From: Gaiellasilicea sp963765705
Lineage (GTDB): Bacteria > Actinomycetota > Thermoleophilia > Gaiellales > Gaiellaceae
Direction: 5' to 3'
Length of the DNA stretch: 64,000 nucleotides
Assembly: GCA_963765705.1 (NCBI GenBank)
Contig: CAVXXJ010000009.1
Coordinates: 1-64,000 of the forward strand
Below the pieces are notes generated by a model, which worked only from the letters and a program-made list of their open reading frames with translations, did not search any database and was not told the origin of the DNA. A program made the position numbers and the translations under genes. The stretch's first letter is position 1; each line of letters starts with the position of its first letter. Shown here in pieces: positions 34,313 to 42,512 of this stretch.

Positions 34313-34849
34313 CTAGCCGGTCGACAGGTCGAACGTCGAGGTGACCCGGGCGAGCGTCTTCAGCGAGCTCGTCTTCCGGATCACGACGGTGACGCGCTTG
34401 ACGTCTCGGGCGCTCGGCGCCGCGCCCGCGATGTACGTGCTGATCGGCTCGGTCCGGATGTACGTGTCGATCCGGTAGGACACGCCGTCGGGACCGGTGG
34501 ACGTCCGCATCGCATTGCACTGATCCGGCAAGCCGCTGCACGTCGTCGTGACCTGCGTCGCGTTCCACGCAGGATCGCCGGCGTAGGTGCTGTTCGCGTC
34601 GGCGGTGGTCTTCGAAGCCGTGTGGAGCGCGATCGCCGAGTAGTTCAGCGCTCGATACAGCTCCATCTGCTTGTCCGCGAGCACGGAGGCGGTCGAGGTC
34701 TGTGAGGCTCGCTGGAGCGCCAGAGCGCCCGAGTTGAAGGCGGCCACGATCGCGAGGATGCCGATGTTCAGCATCACCATGGCGATCACGAGCTCAATCA
34801 GGCCGAAGCCCTGTTCCGAACGGAGGCGCGCCTTCACTCTGTTCTTCAT
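34313..34849 (-). CDS. Type IV minor prepilin (PilV-like)
   Basis: 178 residues with the leader RLRSEQG and FGLIELVIAMVMLNIGILAI helix: Glu5 is kept and Thr2 is Gly, common in PilV/FimT-like minor pilins. The globular part has a cysteine pair (TTCSGLPDQCNAM). The start may be ATG 34849, or GTG 34837 if the overlapping GCCGATGA element is a real -10, since transcription would then begin after the ATG. Confidence 0.85.
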   Translation of the reverse strand: MKNRVKARLRSEQGFGLIELVIAMVMLNIGILAIVAAFNSGALALQRASQTSTASVLADKQMELYRALNYSAIALHTASKTTADANSTYAGDPAWNATQVTTTCSGLPDQCNAMRTSTGPDGVSYRIDTYIRTEPISTYIAGAAPSARDVKRVTVVIRKTSSLKTLARVTSTFDLSTG

Positions 34850-34874
34850 CGGCAAAGAGGCTCCAGACCTCAAG
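34846..34874 (-). promoter_or_regulatory. Possible sigma-28-type promoter of pilV-like gene
   Basis: On the minus strand CTTGAG (34874-34869), 15 bases, GCCGATGA (34853-34846). The -35 is the exact complement of the pilC -35, so the two divergent promoters would share one hexamer. The -10 covers the annotated ATG, which argues either for start at GTG 34837 or for coincidence. Confidence 0.35.
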
Positions 34875-34897
34875 AGGGCGCGTCACCCTGCCGATAC
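34869..34897 (+). promoter_or_regulatory. Sigma-28-type promoter of pilC
   Basis: CTCAAG (34869-34874), 15 bases, GCCGATAC (34890-34897). The pilC ATG begins 10 bases after the -10, leaving almost no leader. Confidence 0.7.
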
Positions 34898-34906
34898 GAA
34901 CGGGGT

Positions 34907-36118
34907 ATGGCCGCTTACGCGTACAACGCGATCAATTCGCTCGGAGTCGAGACGCTCGGCGAGGTCCACGCGCCCGATCCGAACGCCGCGCGCGAACAGC
35001 TGCGTGTCCGCGGGCTGCTCGCCACCCGGCTCCTGGAGCTTCCGTCCGCAGGCGAGGAATCGGCCCGCACCGCCTTCAAGAAGGTCAAGCCGAAGTCGCT
35101 GCAGATCTTCTCACGTCAGTTCGCGACGATGATCGAAGCCGGTCTGAACGTCGTCAGCGCGCTCGTCATCCTCGAGCAGCAGACCGACGACAAGTACCTG
35201 GGCGCCGTCATCCGCGAGCTCCGCGCCGACGTCGAGGGCGGCATGCTGCTCTCGCAGGCGATGGCCCGGCATCCGAAGGTCTTCGACCGGCTCTTCGTCG
35301 CGATGGTCGAGGCGGGCGAGGCGGCCGGCATCCTCGACACGGTCCTCGACCGCGTCGCCTTCCAGATCGAGAAGTCGACAGCGATCAAGCGCCGGGTCAA
35401 GGGCGCGATGATCTACCCGACGATGGTGCTGATCTTCGCCACCCTCGTCCTCGTCGGCATGCTCCTCTTCCTCGTGCCGGTCTTCGTCGGCATCTTCGCC
35501 CAGCTCGGCGGCAAGCTGCCGACGCTGACGCAGTGGGTGCTGAACATGTCGAACTTCCTCAAGGCGACCTGGTTCGTGCTGCTGCCGGGCGTGATCGGCG
35601 GGATCTTCGGGATCAAGAAGTTCCTCAAGACCGACACCGGCCGTCGCCGCTGGGACCGGATCAAGCTCAAGCTGCCGATGAAGATCGGCGACGTCGTCCG
35701 GAAGATCACGATGGCGCGCTTCTCGCGCACGCTCTCCACGCTCGTCGCCGCCGGCGTCGACATCATCAAGGCGCTCGAGATCACCGGCCAGACGGCCGGC
35801 AACTGGGTCGTCGAGGACGCGCTCGCCGGCGTCCGGCAGAAGGTCGGCGAAGGTGTGCCGATCGCGCAGCCGCTCGTCGAGAACCCCGTCTTTCCGGCCA
35901 TGGTCAGCCAGATGGTCAAGATCGGCGAGGAGACCGGAGAGCTCGAGAAGATGCTCGGCAAGATCGCTGACTTCTACGAGGACGAGGTCGATGCCTCGAT
36001 CCAGTCGCTGACCTCGATCGTCGAGCCGATCATGATGCTCGGCGTCGGCATCATGGTCGGCATCGTGATCATCAGCATGTACCTGCCGATGTTCAAGCTG
36101 CTGACGCTGATCGAATAG
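34907..36118 (+). CDS. pilC: Type IV pilus inner-membrane platform protein
   Basis: 403 residues, two GspF domains: FSRQFATMIEAGLNVVSALV, MVEAGEAAGILDTVLDRVAF in the first, and ARFSRTLSTLVAAGVDIIKA, MVKIGEETGELEKMLGKIAD in the second, with three membrane helices. It rotates with PilB/PilT to insert or remove pilins. ATG 34907 is supported by the MAAYAYNAINSLG N-terminus typical of PilC. It closes the pilus locus. Confidence 0.95.
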   Translation: MAAYAYNAINSLGVETLGEVHAPDPNAAREQLRVRGLLATRLLELPSAGEESARTAFKKVKPKSLQIFSRQFATMIEAGLNVVSALVILEQQTDDKYLGAVIRELRADVEGGMLLSQAMARHPKVFDRLFVAMVEAGEAAGILDTVLDRVAFQIEKSTAIKRRVKGAMIYPTMVLIFATLVLVGMLLFLVPVFVGIFAQLGGKLPTLTQWVLNMSNFLKATWFVLLPGVIGGIFGIKKFLKTDTGRRRWDRIKLKLPMKIGDVVRKITMARFSRTLSTLVAAGVDIIKALEITGQTAGNWVVEDALAGVRQKVGEGVPIAQPLVENPVFPAMVSQMVKIGEETGELEKMLGKIADFYEDEVDASIQSLTSIVEPIMMLGVGIMVGIVIISMYLPMFKLLTLIE

Positions 36119-36257
36119 CGGACGGCGGATCTAGGCGGACATCGAACGTGTCGCCCGGACCGCGAGATGTCGCTGCACGCCGTGCGGGCACGAGCATTGC
36201 CGCTTCACAGGTCTTCGCGGCGTTCAGGGGCCTTGATCGTGGAATCATTCCGGGGCG

Positions 36258-37901
36258 ATGGGTGCGCTCACGGCAGCTGAGCTCGTGCGCTTTGGCCGCG
36301 AGGCGCTTGTCGCGGCCGAGTGGGAGCGCGCCCGCTCCTTCTTCGAGCAGGCCGCCGAGTTCGGCGAGAGCGCCGAGATTCTCGCCGGCCTGGGAGAGGC
36401 GTTGCAGTTCGGGGGTGAGCATCGGCGCGCCATCGAGCTGAAGGAGCGGGCGTTTTCCGAGTATGAGCGACGTGGGCTGCGGGCTGAGGCCGCCGAGCTG
36501 GCGCGCTGGCTGGCGTTCCTGTACGTGTCCGTCCACGGCAACATGGCCGCCGCAAACGGCTGGATGACGCGCGCGGAGAGGGTGCTGGAGGGGGTCGAAG
36601 AGTGTGCGGCCCACGGGTGGCTCACGCTTGATCGCGCTCCGTGGACGTCCGATGCATCCGAGCGTGAGGAACTTGCGACGGCAGCGATCGCGATCGCCAG
36701 GCGGTACGGCGACAGGGACCTCGAGTTCGATGCCATCGCGCTGCTCGGCGAGGCGTACGTCGCCTCGGGGCGCGTCACCGAGGGGATGTCCATGCTCGAC
36801 CAGGCGATGGTCGCTGTCGCCTCGGGAGAGGTTGTCGGTGTCGGCCCCGCCGGTGAAATCTATTGCCGTTTGCTCAGCGCCTGCGAGCGCGCGACCGACG
36901 TTCGACGCGCCGAGCAGTGGCTCGACGCCGCGGCTCGTTTCGAGCTGTGGGGCGACTTCGTGCCGCCGACCTGCCGCACGCACTACGGCGGAATCTTGAT
37001 CGCCCTCGGCCGCTGGGAGGAAGCGGAGCGCGAGTTGCTGGCCGCGATCCGGATCTTCGAGACGGGCTACTGGGCGTCTCAGCTTTTCGCGCTGCTTCGA
37101 CTCGCGGACCTGCGCGTTCGGCAGGGACGATTCGAGGAGGCCGAGCGGCTGCTCGAGGGCATCGACTGGCACGCGAGCGCCAAGCGGTCACTCGCGAGGA
37201 TCGCGTTGGCACGCGGCGACCTGGCGCTGGCAGGAGACCTCGGCCGCCTATGCCTCGAAGGCATACCGTCGTCCGATCCGGATTGCGCACCCGTGCTCGC
37301 CTTGCTCGTCGAGGTGCAGCTCGCATGCGGTGACCGCGCCGCTGCGGAGGAGACGCTCGATCAGCTGGCCGTACTCGCAGTCGACCGCAACGACGAACGG
37401 ACACTCGCCGTCGCCAAGCTCGTCGGCGGGAAGGTCCGAGCCGCTCGAGGCGACGAGGGTGCGCGCGCGGACTTCCAAGCGGCTCTGGAGCTCTTCGCCG
37501 GACTCGGTCTTGCTCTCGAAGCCGCGCAGGCGCGGTTTGGGCTCGCACGGGCGCTCGGCTCGCATGCGCCCGCAGCGGCAGTCGTGGAGGCGCGGCACGC
37601 GTTGGAGACGTTCGAGCGTCTCGGCGCGATTAGGGACGCCGACGCGTCCGCCGCCCTGCTACGGGAGCTCGGGGCTCCGGCGCGGACGTTCCCGAAAGGG
37701 TACGGGGCGCTGACCAGGCGCGAGACTGAGGTCCTGTCGCTCCTGGCGGAAGGATGCTCGAACGCGGAGATCGCGACGCGGCTCTACATCAGCCGGCGAA
37801 CGGCCGAGCATCACGTCGCGCGCATCCTGTCCAAGCTCGGTCTCCGGAACCGGGCGGAGGCGGCCGCGTACGCGCTGCGCGAGAAGATTCGGAACCCGTA
37901 G
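36258..37901 (+). CDS. LuxR-family regulator with TPR-like sensor region
   Basis: 547 residues. Residues 1-460 form helical repeats (EALVAAEWERARSFFEQAAE, LGEAYVASGRVTEGMSMLDQ, LIALGRWEEAERELLAAIRI), consistent with TPRs; the end is a LuxR helix-turn-helix (LTRRETEVLSLLAEGCSNAE, YISRRTAEHHVARILSKLGL). There is no N-terminal ATPase, so it resembles a truncated MalT/LAL layout. The first ATG in frame is 36258. Target and ligand unknown; the next gene in the same direction is a hydrolase. Confidence 0.85.
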   Translation: MGALTAAELVRFGREALVAAEWERARSFFEQAAEFGESAEILAGLGEALQFGGEHRRAIELKERAFSEYERRGLRAEAAELARWLAFLYVSVHGNMAAANGWMTRAERVLEGVEECAAHGWLTLDRAPWTSDASEREELATAAIAIARRYGDRDLEFDAIALLGEAYVASGRVTEGMSMLDQAMVAVASGEVVGVGPAGEIYCRLLSACERATDVRRAEQWLDAAARFELWGDFVPPTCRTHYGGILIALGRWEEAERELLAAIRIFETGYWASQLFALLRLADLRVRQGRFEEAERLLEGIDWHASAKRSLARIALARGDLALAGDLGRLCLEGIPSSDPDCAPVLALLVEVQLACGDRAAAEETLDQLAVLAVDRNDERTLAVAKLVGGKVRAARGDEGARADFQAALELFAGLGLALEAAQARFGLARALGSHAPAAAVVEARHALETFERLGAIRDADASAALLRELGAPARTFPKGYGALTRRETEVLSLLAEGCSNAEIATRLYISRRTAEHHVARILSKLGLRNRAEAAAYALREKIRNP

Positions 37902-37958
37902 CCGGATAGGTAATCCCACCGATGCAGCACGTCCCGCACGCGGCGATCCTGAGCTGCC

Positions 37959-38885
37959 GTGAAGACAGACCTGGATCAAGCGCTCGAGAGAGCTCAGGCG
38001 GCGCTGCTCGCCCGGTTTGCGCCTGATGCTCGCGTTCGCCGAATCCGCTGGTCGCAGGGCGAGACACAGCTCTTCGAGCTCGGCGCGGGTCCGCCTCTCA
38101 TGTACGTCCACGGCGGGTTGAGCGGCGCATTTGAGGTGGTACCGATCCTCGCGGCTCTGGCCGAAAAGCACCGCGTCGTCGCCGTCGACCGACCCGGCCA
38201 CGGCCTGGCCGATCCATTCGACTACCGGGGTGTCAATCTGCTCGACCACGGTCGGAGGTTCTTGGGTGACATCGCCGACGCGCTCGATTTCGAGACGGTC
38301 GACGTGGTCGCCAACTCGATGGGCGCGTTCCTGTCCGTCGCCTTCGCGATCGATGCGTCGAGCCGGATCTCGCGGCTCGCGCTCGTCGGCGCGCCGTTCG
38401 GGATCGCACGAAGGCCGCCCCTTCTGATGCTTCCGGTCGGACTCCCACTCATCGGCCAGCGGCTCGGCAGGTACCTGTTCTCGAACGCGACGCGTGACGG
38501 TAACCGGAAGTTCTGGGGGCAGGTCATCGTCAAGCATCCAGAGAGAGTCGATGACCTCGTACTCGACGTCGACGTCGCGCACACGCGACGAAATGCCGAG
38601 AGCATGCTCAGCCTGATCGCGTGCATCGCTGATTGGCGCCGCCTTGGGTACCGACGCGAGCTGATCCTCGGCGAGCGTTGGCAAGCCCTGACGACGCCGA
38701 CTCTTCTCGTCTGGGGCGAACACGACGCCTTCGGGTCTCCGGAGGAGGGCGAGGCTCTCGTCGCCGCCAGTCCGAACGTTCGCCTCGTCCGGATTGCCGG
38801 GGCAGGCCACGACCCATGGTTCGACGAGCCGGAGCGCGTCGTCGCGGAGATCGAGCGTTTCCTGGGCGTGAAGGCGGCAGCGTAG
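37959..38885 (+). CDS. Alpha/beta hydrolase
   Basis: 308 residues, soluble. The oxyanion region MYVHGGLSG, nucleophile elbow VVANSMGAFLS (Ser), acid in LLVWGEHDAFG and His in AGAGHDPWFDEPE give a complete catalytic triad. Substrate unknown (esterase, lactonase or epoxide hydrolase types share these motifs). GTG 37959 is the first start, 57 bases after the LuxR-type regulator, which may control it. Confidence 0.88.
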   Translation: MKTDLDQALERAQAALLARFAPDARVRRIRWSQGETQLFELGAGPPLMYVHGGLSGAFEVVPILAALAEKHRVVAVDRPGHGLADPFDYRGVNLLDHGRRFLGDIADALDFETVDVVANSMGAFLSVAFAIDASSRISRLALVGAPFGIARRPPLLMLPVGLPLIGQRLGRYLFSNATRDGNRKFWGQVIVKHPERVDDLVLDVDVAHTRRNAESMLSLIACIADWRRLGYRRELILGERWQALTTPTLLVWGEHDAFGSPEEGEALVAASPNVRLVRIAGAGHDPWFDEPERVVAEIERFLGVKAAA

Positions 38886-38941
38886 GCACTGCTCCAGAGC
38901 GGACGGACGCCGAGGATTGGAACCTCCACCGGGCGGGAACG

Positions 38942-38957
38942 GCGTGATCAATCACGC
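38942..38957. promoter_or_regulatory. Inverted repeat upstream of the PQQ dehydrogenase
   Basis: GCGTGAT-CA-ATCACGC is a perfect 7-bp inverted repeat with a 2-base centre, 14 bases before the gene start. It could be an operator; nothing else supports this. Confidence 0.35.
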
Positions 38958-38971
38958 GACCGGGGGAGTCG

Positions 38972-41191
38972 ATGGAGCGCAAGCGACGGGTTCGAGACGG
39001 ATTCCTCGATGTGGGCGTCTGGCTGTTGCTGTTCGTCCTCCTCCTGCCGGCGGCGGTCGTCGGCTACGCGATCGGCAACGACGACGGAGGCGCCGCGCGC
39101 ACGGTCACGGTCGGCGAGGACGGCCAGCCGATCGTGCAGGCGGCCGAGATCCAGGCGGCGCCCGACTTCTCGGCCGACGACCTGACCGCGGAGCCCACCG
39201 ACGGCTGGCTGACGAACGGCGGCACGCTCTGGAACCAGCGCTACTCGCCGCTGGACGAGATCGACGCCGACAACGTCGCGCAGCTCAAGGGCGTGTGGAT
39301 GACCGACCTCAAGGGCTCCGGCGTCGCCGCCAAGTACTCGGCCGAGGCCCAGCCGATCGTCTACGAGGGAACGATGTACGTCCCCACGGGCGCCGACGAC
39401 GTCTTCGCCGTGGACGTGGCCACCGGCAAGATCGTCTGGGAGTACAACGCGCACCTCGAGCAGAAGATCAGCACCGTCTGCTGCGGCTGGCTCTCGCGCG
39501 GCGTCGCGATCGGCGACGGCAAGGTCTACCTCGGCCAGCTGGACGGGAAGGTCGTCGCGCTGGACCAGAAGACCGGCAAGGTCGCCTGGGAGGTCTCGGG
39601 CGGCCGCTGGCAGGAGGGGTTCACGCTGACGCACGCGCCGCTCTACTACAACGGCATGGTGATCGTGGGCGGCTCCGGCGGCGAGTTCTCGCTTCGCGGC
39701 CGCGTCACCGCCTACGACGCGAAGACGGGCGAGCAGAAGTGGCGCTTCTGGACGATCCCGGGCCCCGGCGAGACCGGTCACGACACGTGGCCACAGGACA
39801 ACGACTCCTGGAAGACGGGCGGCGCTCCGGTCTGGCAGACCCCTGCCGTCGACCCCGAGCTCGGCCTGCTGTACTTCTCCACCGGAAACGCCGCCCCCGA
39901 CCTGAACGGGAGCAAGCGCGAGGGCGACAACCTGTTCACGGCCTCGATCGTCGCGATCGACGCCGAGACCGGGAAGTACCGCTGGCACTACCAGCAGGTG
40001 CACCACGACATCTGGGACTACGACGGCCCGAGCCCGGTCGTCCTCTTCGACATCGACGGCAAGAAGGGATTGGCTCAGGCGTCGAAGACCGGCTGGCTCT
40101 ACCTGCTCGATCGCGAGACGGGCGAGCCGCTCCTGCCGATCCCGGAGAAGCCGGTGCCGCAGCTGGCGGCGCAGAAGACCGCCAAGACGCAGCCGATCCC
40201 GAGCTACCCGCCTTTCATCCCGCACGAGGTGACGGCGGAGCACGTTCAGGCCGTCAACGAGCTCAAGCTCGCCAACAAGCCGCTGAAGGACCTTCCCGTC
40301 AAGCGCGCCGAGCAGATGTACACGCCGTTCGACGACAAGGCGATCACGATCGTCGTTCCAGGCCCGCAGGGAGGCACGAACTGGCAACCGACGAGCTACA
40401 GCCCCGAGACCGAGATGTTCTACGTCTGTGCACAGGCAGCCTTCTCGGGCCTCGTGCTCTCGAACAAGACCGTGCCGCCGGGCAAGCAGGGGTCGGTCGC
40501 CGACCTCGGCGGCTCCTTCGTGACCACGGGCTTCGGCGACCACCCCGGGTACTTCACCGCGATCGACGCCCACACCGGCGAGATCGCGTGGCAGAAGCGC
40601 TGGCCGGAGTCGTGCTACTCGGGCTCGACCGCCACCGCGGGCGGGCTCGTCTTCGTCGGCCGCAACAGCGGTCACCTCGAGGCCTACGACGCCGTCAACG
40701 GCGAGCTGAAGTGGAGCTTCCAGACGGGGGCCGGAGCGAACTCGACGGTGACCGTGTTCGAGCACGAGGGCACGGAGCACATCGCGTTCCTCGCGGGCGG
40801 CAACGCCCTCGCCGCGACGCCGCACGGCGACAACCTGTGGCTCTTCTCCCTGCAGGGGACGATGGAGGAGCTCGAGGGAGTCGGCGGCGGCGATGAAGGC
40901 GTCGGCCACGCCGGTGAGACGCCGACCGAGCCGACTGGGGGCGACGGCGACGCGGCCGCCGGCAAGACCGTCTGGGCCGACAACTGCTCCGGCTGCCATG
41001 GGCTTTCCGGCATGGGCGGCAACGGCGGCCCCGATCTGACCTCGATCCCGACGGCGTCGAACCCGGAGCGCGTGCTTGCGCAGGTCAAGAACGGAGGCGG
41101 CGGGATGCCGGCGTTCGACGGGACGCTGTCCCAGAAGGAGATCGCGGACGTGACCGCCTTCGTGGTCGAGGACATCACGGGCGGCGGCTAG
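38972..41191 (+). CDS. PQQ-dependent dehydrogenase with cytochrome c domain
   Basis: 739 residues. An N-terminal anchor (VGVWLLLFVLLLPAAVVGYA) leads to an eight-bladed quinoprotein propeller: the vicinal disulphide STVCCGWLSRG, PVWQTPAVDPELGLLYFSTG, GNAAPDLNG, the catalytic aspartate in HHDIWDYDGPSP, and tryptophan-docking repeats. The WDYD order carries the extra Asp seen in lanthanide-dependent enzymes (XoxF, PedH). A Gly/Asp linker joins a C-terminal class I cytochrome c (CSGCHGLSGMGGNGGPDLTS, Met in GGGMPAFDG). It would oxidise alcohols or aldehydes outside the membrane and pass electrons through its own haem. GGGGGAG precedes the ATG. Confidence 0.93.
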   Translation: MERKRRVRDGFLDVGVWLLLFVLLLPAAVVGYAIGNDDGGAARTVTVGEDGQPIVQAAEIQAAPDFSADDLTAEPTDGWLTNGGTLWNQRYSPLDEIDADNVAQLKGVWMTDLKGSGVAAKYSAEAQPIVYEGTMYVPTGADDVFAVDVATGKIVWEYNAHLEQKISTVCCGWLSRGVAIGDGKVYLGQLDGKVVALDQKTGKVAWEVSGGRWQEGFTLTHAPLYYNGMVIVGGSGGEFSLRGRVTAYDAKTGEQKWRFWTIPGPGETGHDTWPQDNDSWKTGGAPVWQTPAVDPELGLLYFSTGNAAPDLNGSKREGDNLFTASIVAIDAETGKYRWHYQQVHHDIWDYDGPSPVVLFDIDGKKGLAQASKTGWLYLLDRETGEPLLPIPEKPVPQLAAQKTAKTQPIPSYPPFIPHEVTAEHVQAVNELKLANKPLKDLPVKRAEQMYTPFDDKAITIVVPGPQGGTNWQPTSYSPETEMFYVCAQAAFSGLVLSNKTVPPGKQGSVADLGGSFVTTGFGDHPGYFTAIDAHTGEIAWQKRWPESCYSGSTATAGGLVFVGRNSGHLEAYDAVNGELKWSFQTGAGANSTVTVFEHEGTEHIAFLAGGNALAATPHGDNLWLFSLQGTMEELEGVGGGDEGVGHAGETPTEPTGGDGDAAAGKTVWADNCSGCHGLSGMGGNGGPDLTSIPTASNPERVLAQVKNGGGGMPAFDGTLSQKEIADVTAFVVEDITGGG

Positions 41192-42339
41192 GAGCTGTAG
41201 CGGCGCACCCACTCGGTGAGGAAGGGCTCCACGATCGCGTGCGTTCCACCGGCCTGCTTCTCGACGAGCTCGTCCGCGAGGAGCGCCTCCGTGGCACGTT
41301 GCACCGTCGAGGCGGTCGGCAGCCCGAACTTCGTCCGGTAGGCACTGCTCTGCAGATGCCCCGGCTCGACGGCGAGCGCCTGCAGCACGAGGCGCTGGGC
41401 GCGCGACGCCTGCTCCCAGACCAGCGTGAAGCGCGCATTCTCGGACCGCACGACGGAGTCGAGGGCAGCGGCGAGATCCGCGTCGTTCGCCGTGAACCCC
41501 GAAGGCACCTCCTCCCACAGCGCATAGGCAAGCTCCTGCGTCGCATAGGGGTGGCCGCGCGTGATCGCGAGCAGTCCATCGACGACGGCGGTGCTGACCC
41601 CTCGGTCGGTGCTGTCGAACCGCTCCGCGACGAACGTCTTGAAGAGCTCCGGCTCGATCGTGCCGATCTCCATCACCTTGGCGCTTCTGTAGAAGGGCTC
41701 GTTCTCGTCGTTGAAGAGCCGTTTCATCATGTCCCGCTTGCTGCCGGCGTAGATGTGGGCCACGTCCGGCTGCTCCTGGAAGACCGCTCGCATCAGCGCC
41801 GGCAGACCTGGATCGATCCCCGTGATCTCCTGGAACTCGTCGAAGTAGAGCGCCACCGTCTTCCCTTGCTCCGCCGCGAGCTGTCCCGGAAGCTCCAGGA
41901 GTCGTTCGATCGTCGCGTCGATGTCCTCCTCCGCGTGGTAGGCGGTGAAGCTGAAGCTGTAGGAGGAGTCGTCGGCGTTGAACGTGATCACGGGCGAGAT
42001 CCGGAGCGAGGAGAAGATGCGCAAGGCGTCCTTCGCCTTGAACATCGTCGATGCGAGCTCGTTGTGGATCGCGCGCGCCAGCTTCGAGGCGAGCTTCGCC
42101 TTGGTCGGCGTCTTCATCAGATCGACCTCTGCGACCAGCACGCCGTCCGCCACGAGCTCCTGGATCGCTCGGCGGACGAGCGACGACTTTCCGTACCGGC
42201 GCGGCGCGATCAGAGCGACGTTCTGGCCGTTCAGGATGTCGGACTTCAGTGACTTCAGCTCGGCCTCCCGGTCGGTGAAGGCCTCGTCGAGCGCGAGGTC
42301 GCCGAAGTAGAACGGGTTCGGGGTGCGGCGGGCTCTCAT
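41188..42339 (-). CDS. AAA ATPase with winged-helix C-terminus (ORC/Cdc6-like)
   Basis: 383 residues from ATG 42339. Walker A APRRYGKSSL, Walker B TVALYFDEFQEI, sensor AGSKRDMMKRLF, then helical lid and a C-terminal winged-helix-like region (RAQRLVLQALAVEPGHLQ, YRTKFGLPTASTVQRATEAL). This layout is that of the archaeal-type STAND/ORC-like ATPases found across bacteria, often in mobile or stress-linked contexts; the function is unknown. It is divergent from the FKBP gene across a control region full of TGCGTCA/GTCACGC words, which it might itself bind. Confidence 0.8.
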   Translation of the reverse strand: MRARRTPNPFYFGDLALDEAFTDREAELKSLKSDILNGQNVALIAPRRYGKSSLVRRAIQELVADGVLVAEVDLMKTPTKAKLASKLARAIHNELASTMFKAKDALRIFSSLRISPVITFNADDSSYSFSFTAYHAEEDIDATIERLLELPGQLAAEQGKTVALYFDEFQEITGIDPGLPALMRAVFQEQPDVAHIYAGSKRDMMKRLFNDENEPFYRSAKVMEIGTIEPELFKTFVAERFDSTDRGVSTAVVDGLLAITRGHPYATQELAYALWEEVPSGFTANDADLAAALDSVVRSENARFTLVWEQASRAQRLVLQALAVEPGHLQSSAYRTKFGLPTASTVQRATEALLADELVEKQAGGTHAIVEPFLTEWVRRYSS

Positions 42340-42349
42340 CGCTTGATCA

Positions 42350-42465
42350 TACAGACATGCGTCAGTATCGACACGCAACTCTGCGTCATGCACGATAGCG
42401 TGATGAACGCGTTCGTCGCCAGGCGTGTCACGCAGATTTGCGTCACGCTCGTATGCGTGACGCAC
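42350..42465. promoter_or_regulatory. Repeated TGCGTCA/TGACGCA words between ATPase and FKBP genes
   Basis: ATGCGTCA (42358-42364), CTGCGTCATGC (near 42383), GTGTCACGCA (near 42426), and the perfect inverted repeat GCGTCACGC-TCGTAT-GCGTGACGC (42440-42463) fill this short divergent intergenic. This density is unlike the surrounding DNA and suggests an operator array. Confidence 0.55.
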
Positions 42466-42512
42466 TTCTTGCCAGCCACCGCCGACGTCACATCCGCTTA
42501 AGATGGGCTGCC

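Noticed and set aside
38905..38960. Possible tRNA-like sequence (GAGGATTGGAACCTCCACCG) before the PQQ gene
   Set aside because: It recalls the T-arm of a minus-strand tRNA, but acceptor and anticodon stems cannot be formed.
38948..41518. A very long minus-strand open frame (856 codons) opposite the PQQ dehydrogenase
   Set aside because: It has Arg/Ala/Val-rich composition with no domain, and the plus strand has every quinoprotein motif; long antisense frames are a known effect of high-GC codon use. The same applies to those opposite pilB, pilT2/pilM, trigger factor and the SGNH gene.
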